From an uncultured Collinsella sp. (GTDB lineage Bacteria; Actinomycetota; Coriobacteriia; Coriobacteriales; Coriobacteriaceae), in assembly GCA_900766165.1 (NCBI GenBank), contig CAAFUK010000103.1, forward strand, positions 1 to 40,212: DNA of 40,212 bases, written 5' to 3'. This document shows, one piece after another, positions 31,587-40,212 of the stretch (position 1 is the first letter of the stretch; every line of letters begins with the position of its first letter). Below the pieces are notes generated by a model. That model was not told where the DNA came from, did not search any database, and worked only from the letters and a program-made list of their open reading frames with translations. The position numbers were made by a program, and so were the translations under genes.

Positions 31587-32486
31587 TTAGCGGCAAAGCT
31601 CCTTGATGCGCTCGACGGCGCGCTCGATGTGTTCTTGCGGGGTGGAGGCTCCGGCGGTGATGCCGATGTGGTGAGCGTCGGTAAACCAAGCGGTCTCAAG
31701 CTCTGAAGCTTCCTCGATGTGATGCGTGCGCTCGCAGGCGTCTGCGCAAATCTGCGCCAGGCGGCGGGTGTTGCCCGAGTTCTTGCCGCCCACGACGACC
31801 ATGCAGTCGCAGCGGTTGGCAAGTGTGGCTGCTGCCTGTTGACGCTCACTCGTGGCGGCGCAGATGGTATTGATCACACGCAGCTCCTGCACGCGCGGGG
31901 TTATGGCGGCCACGACCTCGGCGAGGTTCTGTGAGGTCTGGGTGGTCTGCACGACGAGACCTACCTTGCCCTTGAGCGACAAGGCGTTGGCGTCCGCGGC
32001 ACAGCTCACGACCTGCGCATCATTGCCGGCGTGGCCCAGGATGCCCTCCACCTCGGGGTGACCTGGCTCGCCTACGACCACCACGCGGTAGCCCTCGCGC
32101 ACCAGGCGCTCGGCTGCAACATGGACTTTCTTTACGTAGGGGCAGGTGGCGTCTATGACGTTAAGGCCACGCTCGCGAGCGGCATCGATCACCTGCGGCA
32201 CCACGCCGTGGGCGCGGATGATCACGGTGCCGGTTGTGGCATTATCCAAGTTCTCGGCCAGGCCAACGCCTGCCTCATCAAGCTCGCGCACCACGATGGG
32301 GTTATGGATGAGCGGACCCAAGGTATGGACCTGAGTGCACTCCCCTGCCTGCGGCGCGGCGGCCAGCGCCATATCGAGCGCACGCTGTACGCCGTAGCAA
32401 GTGCCGGCGTGGGCGGCGATCTCGATGGTGGGCGCGTTTGCCTGGTCAGACGCAGCCGCGGCGGTGTTCGTCACGTTCTCGCTCAT
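31587..32486 (-). CDS. ispH: 4-hydroxy-3-methylbut-2-enyl diphosphate reductase
   Basis: A 299-residue Fe-S enzyme, last step of the MEP isoprenoid pathway, producing IPP and DMAPP. The three cluster cysteines are in HAGTCYGVQRAL, DATCPYVKKVH and INTICAATSERQ; LGPLIHNP, RAHGV, GEPGHPEVEGI, VVGGKNSGNTRRL and GITAGASTPQEHIE complete the active site. The first 20 residues (Ala/Thr/Asn-rich) are extra and poorly conserved. The start ATG at 32486 is two bases past the plsC stop; a start at 32516 would overlap plsC further. Confidence 0.97.
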   Translation of the reverse strand: MSENVTNTAAAASDQANAPTIEIAAHAGTCYGVQRALDMALAAAPQAGECTQVHTLGPLIHNPIVVRELDEAGVGLAENLDNATTGTVIIRAHGVVPQVIDAARERGLNVIDATCPYVKKVHVAAERLVREGYRVVVVGEPGHPEVEGILGHAGNDAQVVSCAADANALSLKGKVGLVVQTTQTSQNLAEVVAAITPRVQELRVINTICAATSERQQAAATLANRCDCMVVVGGKNSGNTRRLAQICADACERTHHIEEASELETAWFTDAHHIGITAGASTPQEHIERAVERIKELCR

Positions 32487-32488
32487 GG

Positions 32489-33217
32489 CTAGAACCTGCC
32501 CGGATGCTCGGCGCACAGGTCGTCTCGCATGGCGTAGACGCGGCTCATGGCCTCGGACTCAAACCATTCCAGGCGCTCCGTGCGCTTAAGCCCAGCCGGT
32601 GCGTCGGAAAGCGAGACGGCCTTGCCGGCGCGGATCCAGCACTTCTTGGGACGCATGATCTTTTTGCCCGCGGGCGTGATGTCGGACCAGCCGCAGATGG
32701 CGAGCGGGTTCACAGGTGCCTTGCCCATCTGGGCGATGAGCGCAAAACCGCCGTGGACCTCGGGTTTGATCTCGCGCGAGCGGATGCGCGTGCCCTCGGG
32801 GAAGATCAGAACGTCCTCGCCGCGCTGCAGCGCATGCTGGGCGGCGCGCAGGCACTTCATATCGGCAGTACCACGCTCCACGGGGATGCCGCCAACGCGG
32901 CTAAAGGCCCAGCGCACAATCTTGCTCTTGGCGAACTCGGACTTAAAGATGGGACGAATGCGGCGGCCCCCAAAGAACAGCGCCGTCTCCACGGCCAAGA
33001 GCTCGGCCATCGAGGTGTGGTTGCAGATGACCACGCTGCCGCGGCCGTCCTGGCGCTCAAACAGCAGATCGGCATCCTCGACCTTCCAACGCCACATGAG
33101 CTTGGAGAAGGCCCAAAGGATTGCCATGACCACGAAAACGGTGCCGCGGATGAGCGCCGGGAACTCGGCGTAGGGGGCGTTGTAATAGTCCTCGGGCGTC
33201 TGCTTAAACAGGCGCAT
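32489..33217 (-). CDS. plsC: 1-acyl-sn-glycerol-3-phosphate acyltransferase
   Basis: A 242-residue membrane-associated acyltransferase making phosphatidic acid. Motif I is VICNHTSMAELLAVE: the His is followed by Glu at the place of the usual Asp (HX4E rather than HX4D). Motif II is GGIPVERG, motif III LIFPEGTRIRS and motif IV VNPLAICG. An N-terminal hydrophobic helix (LIRGTVFVVMAILWAFSKLM) anchors it. It is sandwiched between cmk (three bases) and ispH, the usual actinobacterial order. With GpsA and PlsY in the same block it supplies the first steps of phospholipid synthesis. Confidence 0.93.
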   Translation of the reverse strand: MRLFKQTPEDYYNAPYAEFPALIRGTVFVVMAILWAFSKLMWRWKVEDADLLFERQDGRGSVVICNHTSMAELLAVETALFFGGRRIRPIFKSEFAKSKIVRWAFSRVGGIPVERGTADMKCLRAAQHALQRGEDVLIFPEGTRIRSREIKPEVHGGFALIAQMGKAPVNPLAICGWSDITPAGKKIMRPKKCWIRAGKAVSLSDAPAGLKRTERLEWFESEAMSRVYAMRDDLCAEHPGRF

Positions 33218-33220
33218 GGG

Positions 33221-33907
33221 CTACCTCCTTTGGTTGATGAGGTCCTCGATGATACGAACGACCTCGTCGATGGTGTGAGCGGTGGAGTCGACGTGTACGG
33301 CGTCCTCGGCGGGCACGAGCGGGGCGACCTCGCGGCTGCTGTCGAGCTTGTCGCGCTGCTTAAGGGCGTCGAGGGTCTCGTCGACCTCTGCTTCGAGCTG
33401 CTCGGACGTGAGCGGCTGGGCGTCGTTTTGGTGACGCTGAAGCACACGGCGGCGGGCGCGCTCACGCGGGTCGGCGGTTAGGAACACCTTGACCTGCGCG
33501 TTGGGGAACACGACGGTTCCGATGTCGCGACCCTCGGCGACGATGTCGCGGTCCTCGGCGGCGCGGCGCTGATGGATGAGCATGGCGGCGCGCACGCCTG
33601 GATAGGCCGAGACCTTGGACACGTTAGCGTCGACCTGCGGGGTGCGGATGGCGGCCGAAGCGTCCTGGCCGTCAATTGTCAGGCGCGTATCCTCGCCGGT
33701 GCCGTTGGTAAAGCGAATTTCGATCTGCTCGGCGAGGGCATCGATGGCTGCCTCGTCATCCAGGTCGATGCCGCGGTCGAGCGCGGCGAAGGTGACGGCG
33801 CGGTACATGGCGCCCGTGTCGAGCTTGTTAAAGCCCAGCTGGCGGGCGATCTCCTTGGCGATGGTGGACTTGCCGGATCCGGCGGGGCCGTCGATGGCGA
33901 CGATCAT
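33221..33907 (-). CDS. cmk: Cytidylate kinase
   Basis: A 228-residue kinase phosphorylating CMP and dCMP. P-loop IDGPAGSGKSTIAKEIA (5-21), LDTGAMYRAVTFAALD (30-45), the NMP-binding insert with VDANVSKVSAYPGVRAAML, EGRDIGTVVFPNAQVKVFL, and the LID arginines DPRERARRRVLQR. Full length for the Cmk family. Between rluB-type gene (66 bases) and plsC. Its neighbourhood (scpAB, pseudouridine synthase, cmk) is conserved in Gram-positive bacteria. Confidence 0.97.
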   Translation of the reverse strand: MIVAIDGPAGSGKSTIAKEIARQLGFNKLDTGAMYRAVTFAALDRGIDLDDEAAIDALAEQIEIRFTNGTGEDTRLTIDGQDASAAIRTPQVDANVSKVSAYPGVRAAMLIHQRRAAEDRDIVAEGRDIGTVVFPNAQVKVFLTADPRERARRRVLQRHQNDAQPLTSEQLEAEVDETLDALKQRDKLDSSREVAPLVPAEDAVHVDSTAHTIDEVVRIIEDLINQRR

Positions 33908-33973
33908 GCAATGCTTCCTTTCGATGATTGACGTGCTGGTATGGTTCGCGGGCGTTGGGGCGCGGCGGGTTGC

Positions 33974-34900
33974 CTAGCCGGTGTAGCGCTCGCGGTAGGT
34001 GTTGCGCTTGGGTGCGGAGCCGTGGCTGCCGTGGTGACGCGTGCGGCTGGCAGGCGTGTCTTGGGGCTTGCCGCCGCGTATGGCGCTGGCCTGCTTGGGA
34101 GGGATGCCACCGCTTTTGAGGATCTGCACCTCGCAGTCGGAGAGTTCGCGCCACGAGCCTTTGGCCACGTCCTTGAGCTCCAGGCCGGCAAAGTTGCAGC
34201 GGTGCAGGCGGATCACGGGATGGTGAATCTTGCTCAGCATGCGCTTGACCTGGTTTTTACGACCCTCGCGGATGATGACCTCCACGGCGGTGGTGCCGGG
34301 CTTGACGCCCTGGGGAGCTACGGCCTCGGCCTCGCGTGCGGTGATGACGCGGCAGATTGCCGGCTGGCATAGGCCGTCGTCGAGCTCGATGCCACGGCGG
34401 AGTGGCGTGAGATCGCGGTCGGACAGTTCGCCGTCCACGAGCGCCTGATAGGTCTTGTAGACGTGCTTGCTGGGGTGCAGCAGGTCCTGCGACAGATCGC
34501 CGTCGGTGGTAAAGAGCAAAAGGCCCGTGGTGTCGCGGTCCAGGCGGCCCACCGGGAAGAGCCCCGGAAAGCGGTCGCGCGGGACCAGATCGGCCACGCA
34601 AGGGCGCTCCTGCGGGTCGCTCATGGTGGTGAGGTAGCCGGTCGGCTTGTAGAGCATCAAGTACACGGCGCCCTGGTTGAGCTTGACGGGCATGCCGTCG
34701 ACCTCGATTTGATCGCGGTCGACATCGACCTTGGTACCCAGTTCGGTCGCGACCTGGCCGTTGACGGTCACGCGGCCGGCGGTCATCAGGTCCTCCGAGC
34801 CGCGGCGGCTCGCCACGCCCGCGCGCGCCAAAAAACGCTGCAGGCGCATGGTGTGCGGATAGACGGGCTGGGCATCGGTCGCGGGTACTGCGTTGCCCAT
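33974..34900 (-). CDS. 23S rRNA pseudouridine synthase, RluB family
   Basis: A 308-residue enzyme. An N-terminal S4 RNA-binding domain (MRLQRFLARAGVASRRGSED, VTVNGQVATELGTKVD) precedes the catalytic domain with LMLYKPTGYLTTMSD, the active Asp in FPVGRLDRDTTGLLLFTTDG, KTYQALVDG and REGRKNQVKRMLSKIHHPV. The C-terminal 45 residues (from about 265) are basic and low in complexity (GGKPQDTPASRTRHHGSHGS), an extension common in actinobacterial members. I chose the ATG at 34900 with AGGGGAG nine bases upstream; the ATG at 34936 (adding MTRTNEAGETRA) overlaps scpB and is also possible. Confidence 0.93.
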   Translation of the reverse strand: MGNAVPATDAQPVYPHTMRLQRFLARAGVASRRGSEDLMTAGRVTVNGQVATELGTKVDVDRDQIEVDGMPVKLNQGAVYLMLYKPTGYLTTMSDPQERPCVADLVPRDRFPGLFPVGRLDRDTTGLLLFTTDGDLSQDLLHPSKHVYKTYQALVDGELSDRDLTPLRRGIELDDGLCQPAICRVITAREAEAVAPQGVKPGTTAVEVIIREGRKNQVKRMLSKIHHPVIRLHRCNFAGLELKDVAKGSWRELSDCEVQILKSGGIPPKQASAIRGGKPQDTPASRTRHHGSHGSAPKRNTYRERYTG

Positions 34901-34922
34901 GGCGCGCGTCTCCCCTGCTTCG

Positions 34923-35651
34923 TTAGTCCTCGTCATGCAAATCCTCCGAGGTCTCGTCGACGACCAGGGTCTCCAAGTCCTCGACTGCCTCAACATCTTC
35001 AACATCGGTATCAAGCAGTTCGCGCTCTTCGTCCAGGTCCTCGGCCTGCTCCTCGAGCGTGGACTGAATGCTGCGGCCGCTCAGGCGCTCACGGATAAAC
35101 TGGCGCGACTGCTCGTCGGGGGCAAACTGCTCCAGATCGGGCAGGTCGCGGGTGGAGCGCAGACCGAACTTTTCCAAGAAGGCGTTGGTCGTGCCGTAAA
35201 TGATGGCCTGACCGCGCTGGGAGTCACGGCCGAGCTCGCGCACCAGACCCTTGTCCACGAGCGACGCGATGACGCCGTCTGAGTTGACGCCGCGGATGCC
35301 CTTGACCACCTCGCGCGTTACGGGCTGGTGGTATGCGATGACGGCCAGGGTTTCGAGCGCCGCCTGGGACAGCTTTTGCGTGTCCCAGCTCAACACATAG
35401 GCCTCGACCACGTCGTGGTAGGCGGGGTGCGTGAACAGGCGCCAGCCGCCGGCGACCTCGCGCAGCTGAAAGCCGCGGTTGGCCTCCTCGTACTCAACCT
35501 TGAGCTCGGCGAGCAGCGACGCGCATTCGCCGGGGGCGATATCGAGCGCACCGGCCAGCGCGGGCGCACTCACCGGGTCGCTCGACACCAGCAGCAGCGC
35601 CTCGAGGGCGCCTTTGAGGCTGTTTGCCTCCAGCGTGGAAAGGGTTGACAT
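34923..35651 (-). CDS. scpB: Segregation and condensation protein B
   Basis: A 242-residue ScpB, the winged-helix partner of ScpA and SMC in chromosome condensation. LKGALEALLLVSSDPVSAPA, LREVAGGWRLFTHPAYHDVV, LSQAALETLAVIAYHQPVTR, EVVKGIRGVNSDGVIASLVD and YGTTNAFLEKFGL are the expected motifs. After about residue 190 there is an acidic tail (EEQAEDLDEERELLDTDVED), usual in high-GC Gram-positive members. It follows scpA by 11 bases. Confidence 0.96.
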   Translation of the reverse strand: MSTLSTLEANSLKGALEALLLVSSDPVSAPALAGALDIAPGECASLLAELKVEYEEANRGFQLREVAGGWRLFTHPAYHDVVEAYVLSWDTQKLSQAALETLAVIAYHQPVTREVVKGIRGVNSDGVIASLVDKGLVRELGRDSQRGQAIIYGTTNAFLEKFGLRSTRDLPDLEQFAPDEQSRQFIRERLSGRSIQSTLEEQAEDLDEERELLDTDVEDVEAVEDLETLVVDETSEDLHDED

Positions 35652-35662
35652 GGTTGCGGCTC

Positions 35663-36475
35663 CTATTCGGTGAGCTCGGGGCCCTCGCCGGGCACATAGG
35701 CCTCGGCGCCCTCGACGCGGTTGATGCGGATGGTTCCAAAGATCTCGTCCTGGCTCAGCGTGAGCGAGCCGCGCTTGGCGAGCTCAAGAATAGCTAGGAA
35801 GGTGACGACGAGCTGCTCGGTGGTGGCATCGCCGTCCAGTAGCTCGCGGAAGGTGCAGGTTTGGTGCGCCATGGTAAAGCGGTCGACCGAGGCCACGGTC
35901 AGGTCGAGCGGCACGCGATGCGGCGCCACATGCTCGGCCTCCAGCAGGAAGGTCTGGCGCTTGCCGTCCAGGTCGGCGCAGATGACGGCGAGGCCGCGCA
36001 GAGTAATGCCGGCCAGGTAGTCGGGCATAAGGCCTAAAAACTCGGGGTCGGGGCCGGCTACGCGCGGATGCATGCGGCTTTCGGCCTGCATGCGGGCACC
36101 GAGGGCCGCAGCCGCGCCTTTAAACTGCTTGTAGGCAATCAGGCGCTGGATCAGGACCTCGCGCAGGGCGTCGCCGTCGAGCGCGCTGAGCTCCTCGAGG
36201 TCTTCGTCAAACTCGTCATCGTCGTCATCGACTTTGCGCGGGGCCTCCTGCGGCACCAAGGAGGCGGCCTTGATGTCCAAAAGTGTTGCCGCGACCAGCA
36301 AAAAGTCGCTCGCCACGTCCAGGTCCAGCGCCTCGATGCGCTCGGCCTCGGCAAGGTATTGCTCGGCCACCTCGCTGATCGAGATGGCGCCGATATCTAC
36401 TTTTTGGCGGGTTACCAGCTGCAGCAGCAGGTCGAACGGTCCGCTGTAGACCTGCGTCGACACGCGATACGACAT
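35663..36475 (-). CDS. scpA: Segregation and condensation protein A
   Basis: A 270-residue kleisin bridging the SMC heads. The N-terminus YSGPFDLLLQLVTRQKVDIG and AISISEVAEQYLAEAERIEA, then FLLVAATLLDIKAASLVP and an acidic stretch (KVDDDDDEFDEDLEELSALD), and the C-terminal winged helix ELVVTFLAILELAKRGSLTL (quoted in part) are family hallmarks. AAAGGAGG precedes the ATG by seven bases. An 84-base gap upstream, after the M50 gene, is the longest in this part of the block and may hold a promoter. Confidence 0.96.
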   Translation of the reverse strand: MSYRVSTQVYSGPFDLLLQLVTRQKVDIGAISISEVAEQYLAEAERIEALDLDVASDFLLVAATLLDIKAASLVPQEAPRKVDDDDDEFDEDLEELSALDGDALREVLIQRLIAYKQFKGAAAALGARMQAESRMHPRVAGPDPEFLGLMPDYLAGITLRGLAVICADLDGKRQTFLLEAEHVAPHRVPLDLTVASVDRFTMAHQTCTFRELLDGDATTEQLVVTFLAILELAKRGSLTLSQDEIFGTIRINRVEGAEAYVPGEGPELTE

Positions 36476-36559
36476 CTTCGACCTCCTTTGACGGCGCCTT
36501 CGCGGCGCGGTTTGGGTGCATGTTGCGACCGTTTTGCACGGTCGACCTGTAAGTTTACC

Positions 36560-37243
36560 TTAGATGCCGGCGATTGCGAAGTTGAGCATCTGCTCAGCGA
36601 GCGGATACACGGTAACGTCGAAATAGCGGCCGATCACATCGATGCCGGTCCACATGGGCAGCAGGTACAGCACTAGGATGAGGATGGGCATAGCGTATTG
36701 CTGCAGGTGGTAGTAGTTGGTCAGCGCCTTGCCTTTAAGGAACGGCACGATGATAGACGAGCCGTCAAGCGGCGGAATCGGAATAAGGTTAAAGAACGCA
36801 AGCGACAGGTTAACCACGATAAACGTGGCGCCGAAGTTCATGATTTGAGACGCCACAGCAAAGGACATGCTGGCGTAGAGGTTGCCATAGGCCAGGTGCA
36901 TGAGGGCTGCAGCCAGGCACGCGAGCGCGATATTCGATGCGGGGCCGGCCGCGCTCACCAGGACCTCGTCGCGCTTGGGGTGCTTGAGGTTGTTGAGGTA
37001 GACGGGCACGGGCTTGGCGAAGGCAAACACCGGGCCACCGGCGGCGAGCATGAGCAGCGGCAGGATGATAGTGCCAAACGGATCGATATGGTTGAGCGGG
37101 TTGAGTGACACGCGGCCGCGCGAACGGGCTGTCTTATCGCCGAGTGCCCAGGCCGCGGCGGCGTGCGCACTTTCGTGGATGACGATGCCCACGATGACGG
37201 CGACGGCGCTGGCGAGCAGGTTCATGATGTAGCTGCTGGACAT
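36560..37243 (-). CDS. Site-2-protease-type membrane metallopeptidase (M50 family)
   Basis: A 227-residue integral membrane protein. The zinc motif is VIHESAHAAAAWALGD (HExxH) in the first membrane segment; the third ligand lies in FNLIPIPPLDGSSII. RVSLNPLNHIDPFGTIILPL is the conserved stretch between them. Five to six hydrophobic segments, no PDZ domain, so it belongs to the short bacterial S2P-like group (YwhC-like), whose substrates are mostly unknown. It is often near scpAB in Gram-positive genomes, as here. It starts nine bases after the small membrane protein gene. Confidence 0.94.
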   Translation of the reverse strand: MSSSYIMNLLASAVAVIVGIVIHESAHAAAAWALGDKTARSRGRVSLNPLNHIDPFGTIILPLLMLAAGGPVFAFAKPVPVYLNNLKHPKRDEVLVSAAGPASNIALACLAAALMHLAYGNLYASMSFAVASQIMNFGATFIVVNLSLAFFNLIPIPPLDGSSIIVPFLKGKALTNYYHLQQYAMPILILVLYLLPMWTGIDVIGRYFDVTVYPLAEQMLNFAIAGI

Positions 37244-37252
37244 GGCGCTCCC

Positions 37253-37535
37253 CTAGCGGACGCGGCGCGAGGCGCGCGTGAGCAGGTAGTCAGCTACAAA
37301 CAGGATGACGGCCACGATGGCGTAATCCAAGCGGAAAACGCCGCCAAAGGGTGAGGTGATGACGCCGTAGCCGGCGATGGCGCTCGGCAGCGCGCGAGAA
37401 AGCTCAACGACAAAGCCGACAATCTGCAGCTTGGCGGTCAGGCCGCTAAAGCACAGCAGCACGGTCATCGCGCTCATAAAGATGCCGCAGATGCGACAGG
37501 CGATGGCGATGACGCTCATCGCCACGGCAGCGGCC

Positions 37536-37549
<14 letters not shown>
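37253..37549 (-). CDS. Small membrane protein of unknown function
   Basis: A 98-residue protein with hydrophobic segments AAAVAMSVIAIACRICGIFM, AMTVLLCFSGLTAKLQIVGF and LDYAIVAVILFVADYLLTRA and a basic end (SRRVR). No family recognised. I chose the GTG at 37549, behind GAGGAG and overlapping the ABC-F stop by 14 bases; the in-frame ATG at 37519 is an alternative, while a longer open frame to 37669 is only the shadow of the ABC-F gene. Operon position links it with the ABC-F and M50 genes but does not reveal a function. Confidence 0.65.
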
Positions 37550-39544
<1,995 letters not shown>

Positions 39545-39569
<25 letters not shown>

Positions 39570-39663
39570 GGTGCCGCCTTTGACCTTGTGTGCCTATATG
39601 AAAAAAGGCCCCAACTTGCGTTGGAGCCTCATTCAATGCTCGGGTGGAGACGAGGGGGATCGA
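39545..39663. repeat. 119-bp direct repeat, copy 1
   Basis: Contains the first nine codons of the ABC-F gene, the terminator and the 3' end of tRNA-Ala. It is matched at 40094-40212 with two mismatches (CCAGGAGG against CAAGGAGA around 39557-39563). The second copy runs to the end of the window, so the true repeat may be longer. Confidence 0.95.
39601..39628 (-). terminator. Terminator after tRNA-Ala
   Basis: On the minus strand GGCTCCAAC GCAA GTTGGGGCC (39607-39628) forms a 9-bp stem followed by six T residues. It separates the tRNA from the ABC-F gene start at 39569 by about 30 bases. An identical copy is at 40150-40177. Confidence 0.9.
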
Positions 39664-39717
39664 ACCCCTGACCTCTTGACTGCCAGTCAAGCGCTCTCCC
39701 AGCTGAGCTACGCCCCC
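39645..39717 (-). tRNA. tRNA-Ala (anticodon GGC)
   Basis: A 73-base cloverleaf: acceptor GGGGGCG with CGTCTCC, including the G3-U70 pair that identifies alanine tRNA; D-arm GCTCAGCTGGGAGAGC; anticodon stem CTTGA/TCAAG around loop CTGGCAG (GGC); T-arm AGGGG TTCGATC CCCCT. Discriminator A is followed by CCC, so CCA is not encoded. The 3' end recurs at the right edge of the window. Confidence 0.95.
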
Positions 39718-39917
39718 GTGCGAAGAAGTACTATACGGGAACTCGGACCACGATGCAAGGACAATTTTGGAAAAACTTTCCGCCGCGGCGTCCCGGCAGC
39801 CGACCCGGGGCGCCCGGAAGCTGGCAGGACGGCCTTCTATCGACCGATATGTAAGCTATATAAAAGAAAGAATAAAAGAAAGAAGGCCAGACATAGTGCC
39901 TGGCCTTCTGGAAATTC

Positions 39918-39993
39918 TGGTGGGCCCTCCGGGATTCGAACCCAGAACCCAGGGATTATGAGTCCCCTGCGCTAACCGTTGCGCCAAGAGCCC
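39918..39993 (-). tRNA. tRNA with CAT anticodon (Met or lysidine-modified Ile)
   Basis: A 76-base cloverleaf: acceptor GGGCTCT with AGGGCCC, D-arm GCGCAACGGTTAGCGC, anticodon stem GGGGA/TCCCT around loop CTCATAA (CAT), T-arm CTGGG TTCGAATC CCGG, discriminator A and encoded CCA. The first acceptor pair is G-C, so it is not the initiator type. Elongator Met and Ile2 both carry CAT, and I cannot separate them by eye. Confidence 0.88.
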
Positions 39994-40093
39994 TTGTAGT
40001 TAGTGGCTGTGATAGTAATGTCGGCTATCCATTTGCATTAGTTTTGCACCACGAGGAGAAATACTACCATGCACGCGACGGTCGTTCAACGCA

Positions 40094-40212
40094 CGATCTT
40101 GTCGACAAGGAGAATCATGGTGCCGCCTTTGACCTTGTGTGCCTATATGAAAAAAGGCCCCAACTTGCGTTGGAGCCTCATTCAATGCTCGGGTGGAGAC
40201 GAGGGGGATCGA
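40094..40212. repeat. 119-bp direct repeat, copy 2, with truncated ABC-F start
   Basis: Second copy of the 39545-39663 repeat. On the minus strand it opens MILLVDKI as in the ABC-F gene, then continues VR and a stop, so this copy of the gene start leads nowhere. The tRNA-Ala terminator (40150-40177) is complete. Confidence 0.92.
40194..40212 (-). tRNA. tRNA-Ala, 3' end only (cut by window edge)
   Basis: The last 19 bases match positions 39645-39663, the acceptor 3' strand and start of the T-arm of tRNA-Ala. The rest lies outside the window, so a second tRNA-Ala(GGC) copy is likely but not proven. Confidence 0.6.

Overview
The window reads as a chromosomal segment of a high-GC Gram-positive gut bacterium of the Coriobacteriia, most likely a Collinsella-type organism. 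This rests on an unbroken block of minus-strand housekeeping genes in a typical actinobacterial order (scpA, scpB, rluB-type, cmk, plsC, ispH, radical SAM/DUF512, der, plsY, gpsA, rpe), on high-GC codon use, and on accessory families I associate with Collinsella (DUF6273, YxeA, AAA/DUF4143 proteins). The genus is inference; no rRNA is present.

Left part (1-7.7 kb): small regulatory modules. These are an AAA/DUF4143 ATPase; a flavodoxin-type oxidoreductase next to an HxlR regulator that is divergent from a cupin gene; a TetR regulator divergent from an operon of three consecutive sirtuin-like genes; and a MerR regulator divergent from a carboxymuconolactone decarboxylase-cupin fusion. The sirtuins lack the deacylase catalytic histidine (Gln, Glu and Gln in its place), which points to the class M, ADP-ribosylation type. 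Clear palindromic operators lie in the HxlR and MerR divergent regions.

Middle part (7.7-22.3 kb): a decaying accessory region. It holds remnants of an AAA/DUF4143 gene, an ArsR/SdpR-type regulator, an HsdS subunit, a TetR regulator, a ribbon-helix-helix antitoxin, a DEDDh exonuclease and a DUF6273 surface protein. Among them are apparently working genes: a PH-domain membrane protein, a YjdF-like protein and a candidate type III toxin (ToxN/TenpN-like) with a structured leader. A lantibiotic-immunity-type operon follows (ABC ATPase, two permeases, YxeA-like protein, response regulator, sensor kinase). It carries a seven-G tract whose length decides whether the ATPase is separate from or fused to the permease, and a frameshift in the response regulator. 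Further on are a single-chain permease-ATPase ABC protein with a small exported partner, and a secreted protein plus small membrane protein pair that resembles a bacteriocin/immunity arrangement but is frameshifted.

Right part (22.3-40.2 kb): core genome, all on the minus strand. From its promoter end it reads tRNA(CAT), tRNA-Ala, ABC-F ATPase, small membrane protein, M50 peptidase, scpA, scpB, pseudouridine synthase, cmk, plsC, ispH, radical SAM/DUF512, der, plsY, gpsA, rpe, cysteine desulfurase, NIF3-like, zinc-ribbon coiled coil, coaBC and tRNA-Pro. Gaps are tiny or overlapping, so this is probably one or a few long operons joining chromosome segregation, ribosome and tRNA maturation, phospholipid and isoprenoid synthesis and cofactor supply. 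The last 119 bases repeat the start of the ABC-F gene, the terminator and the 3' end of tRNA-Ala, so a duplication lies at the window edge.

Several single-base frameshifts (ABC ATPase, response regulator, secreted protein) could be true decay, phase variation or draft-assembly errors; the sequence alone cannot tell them apart.
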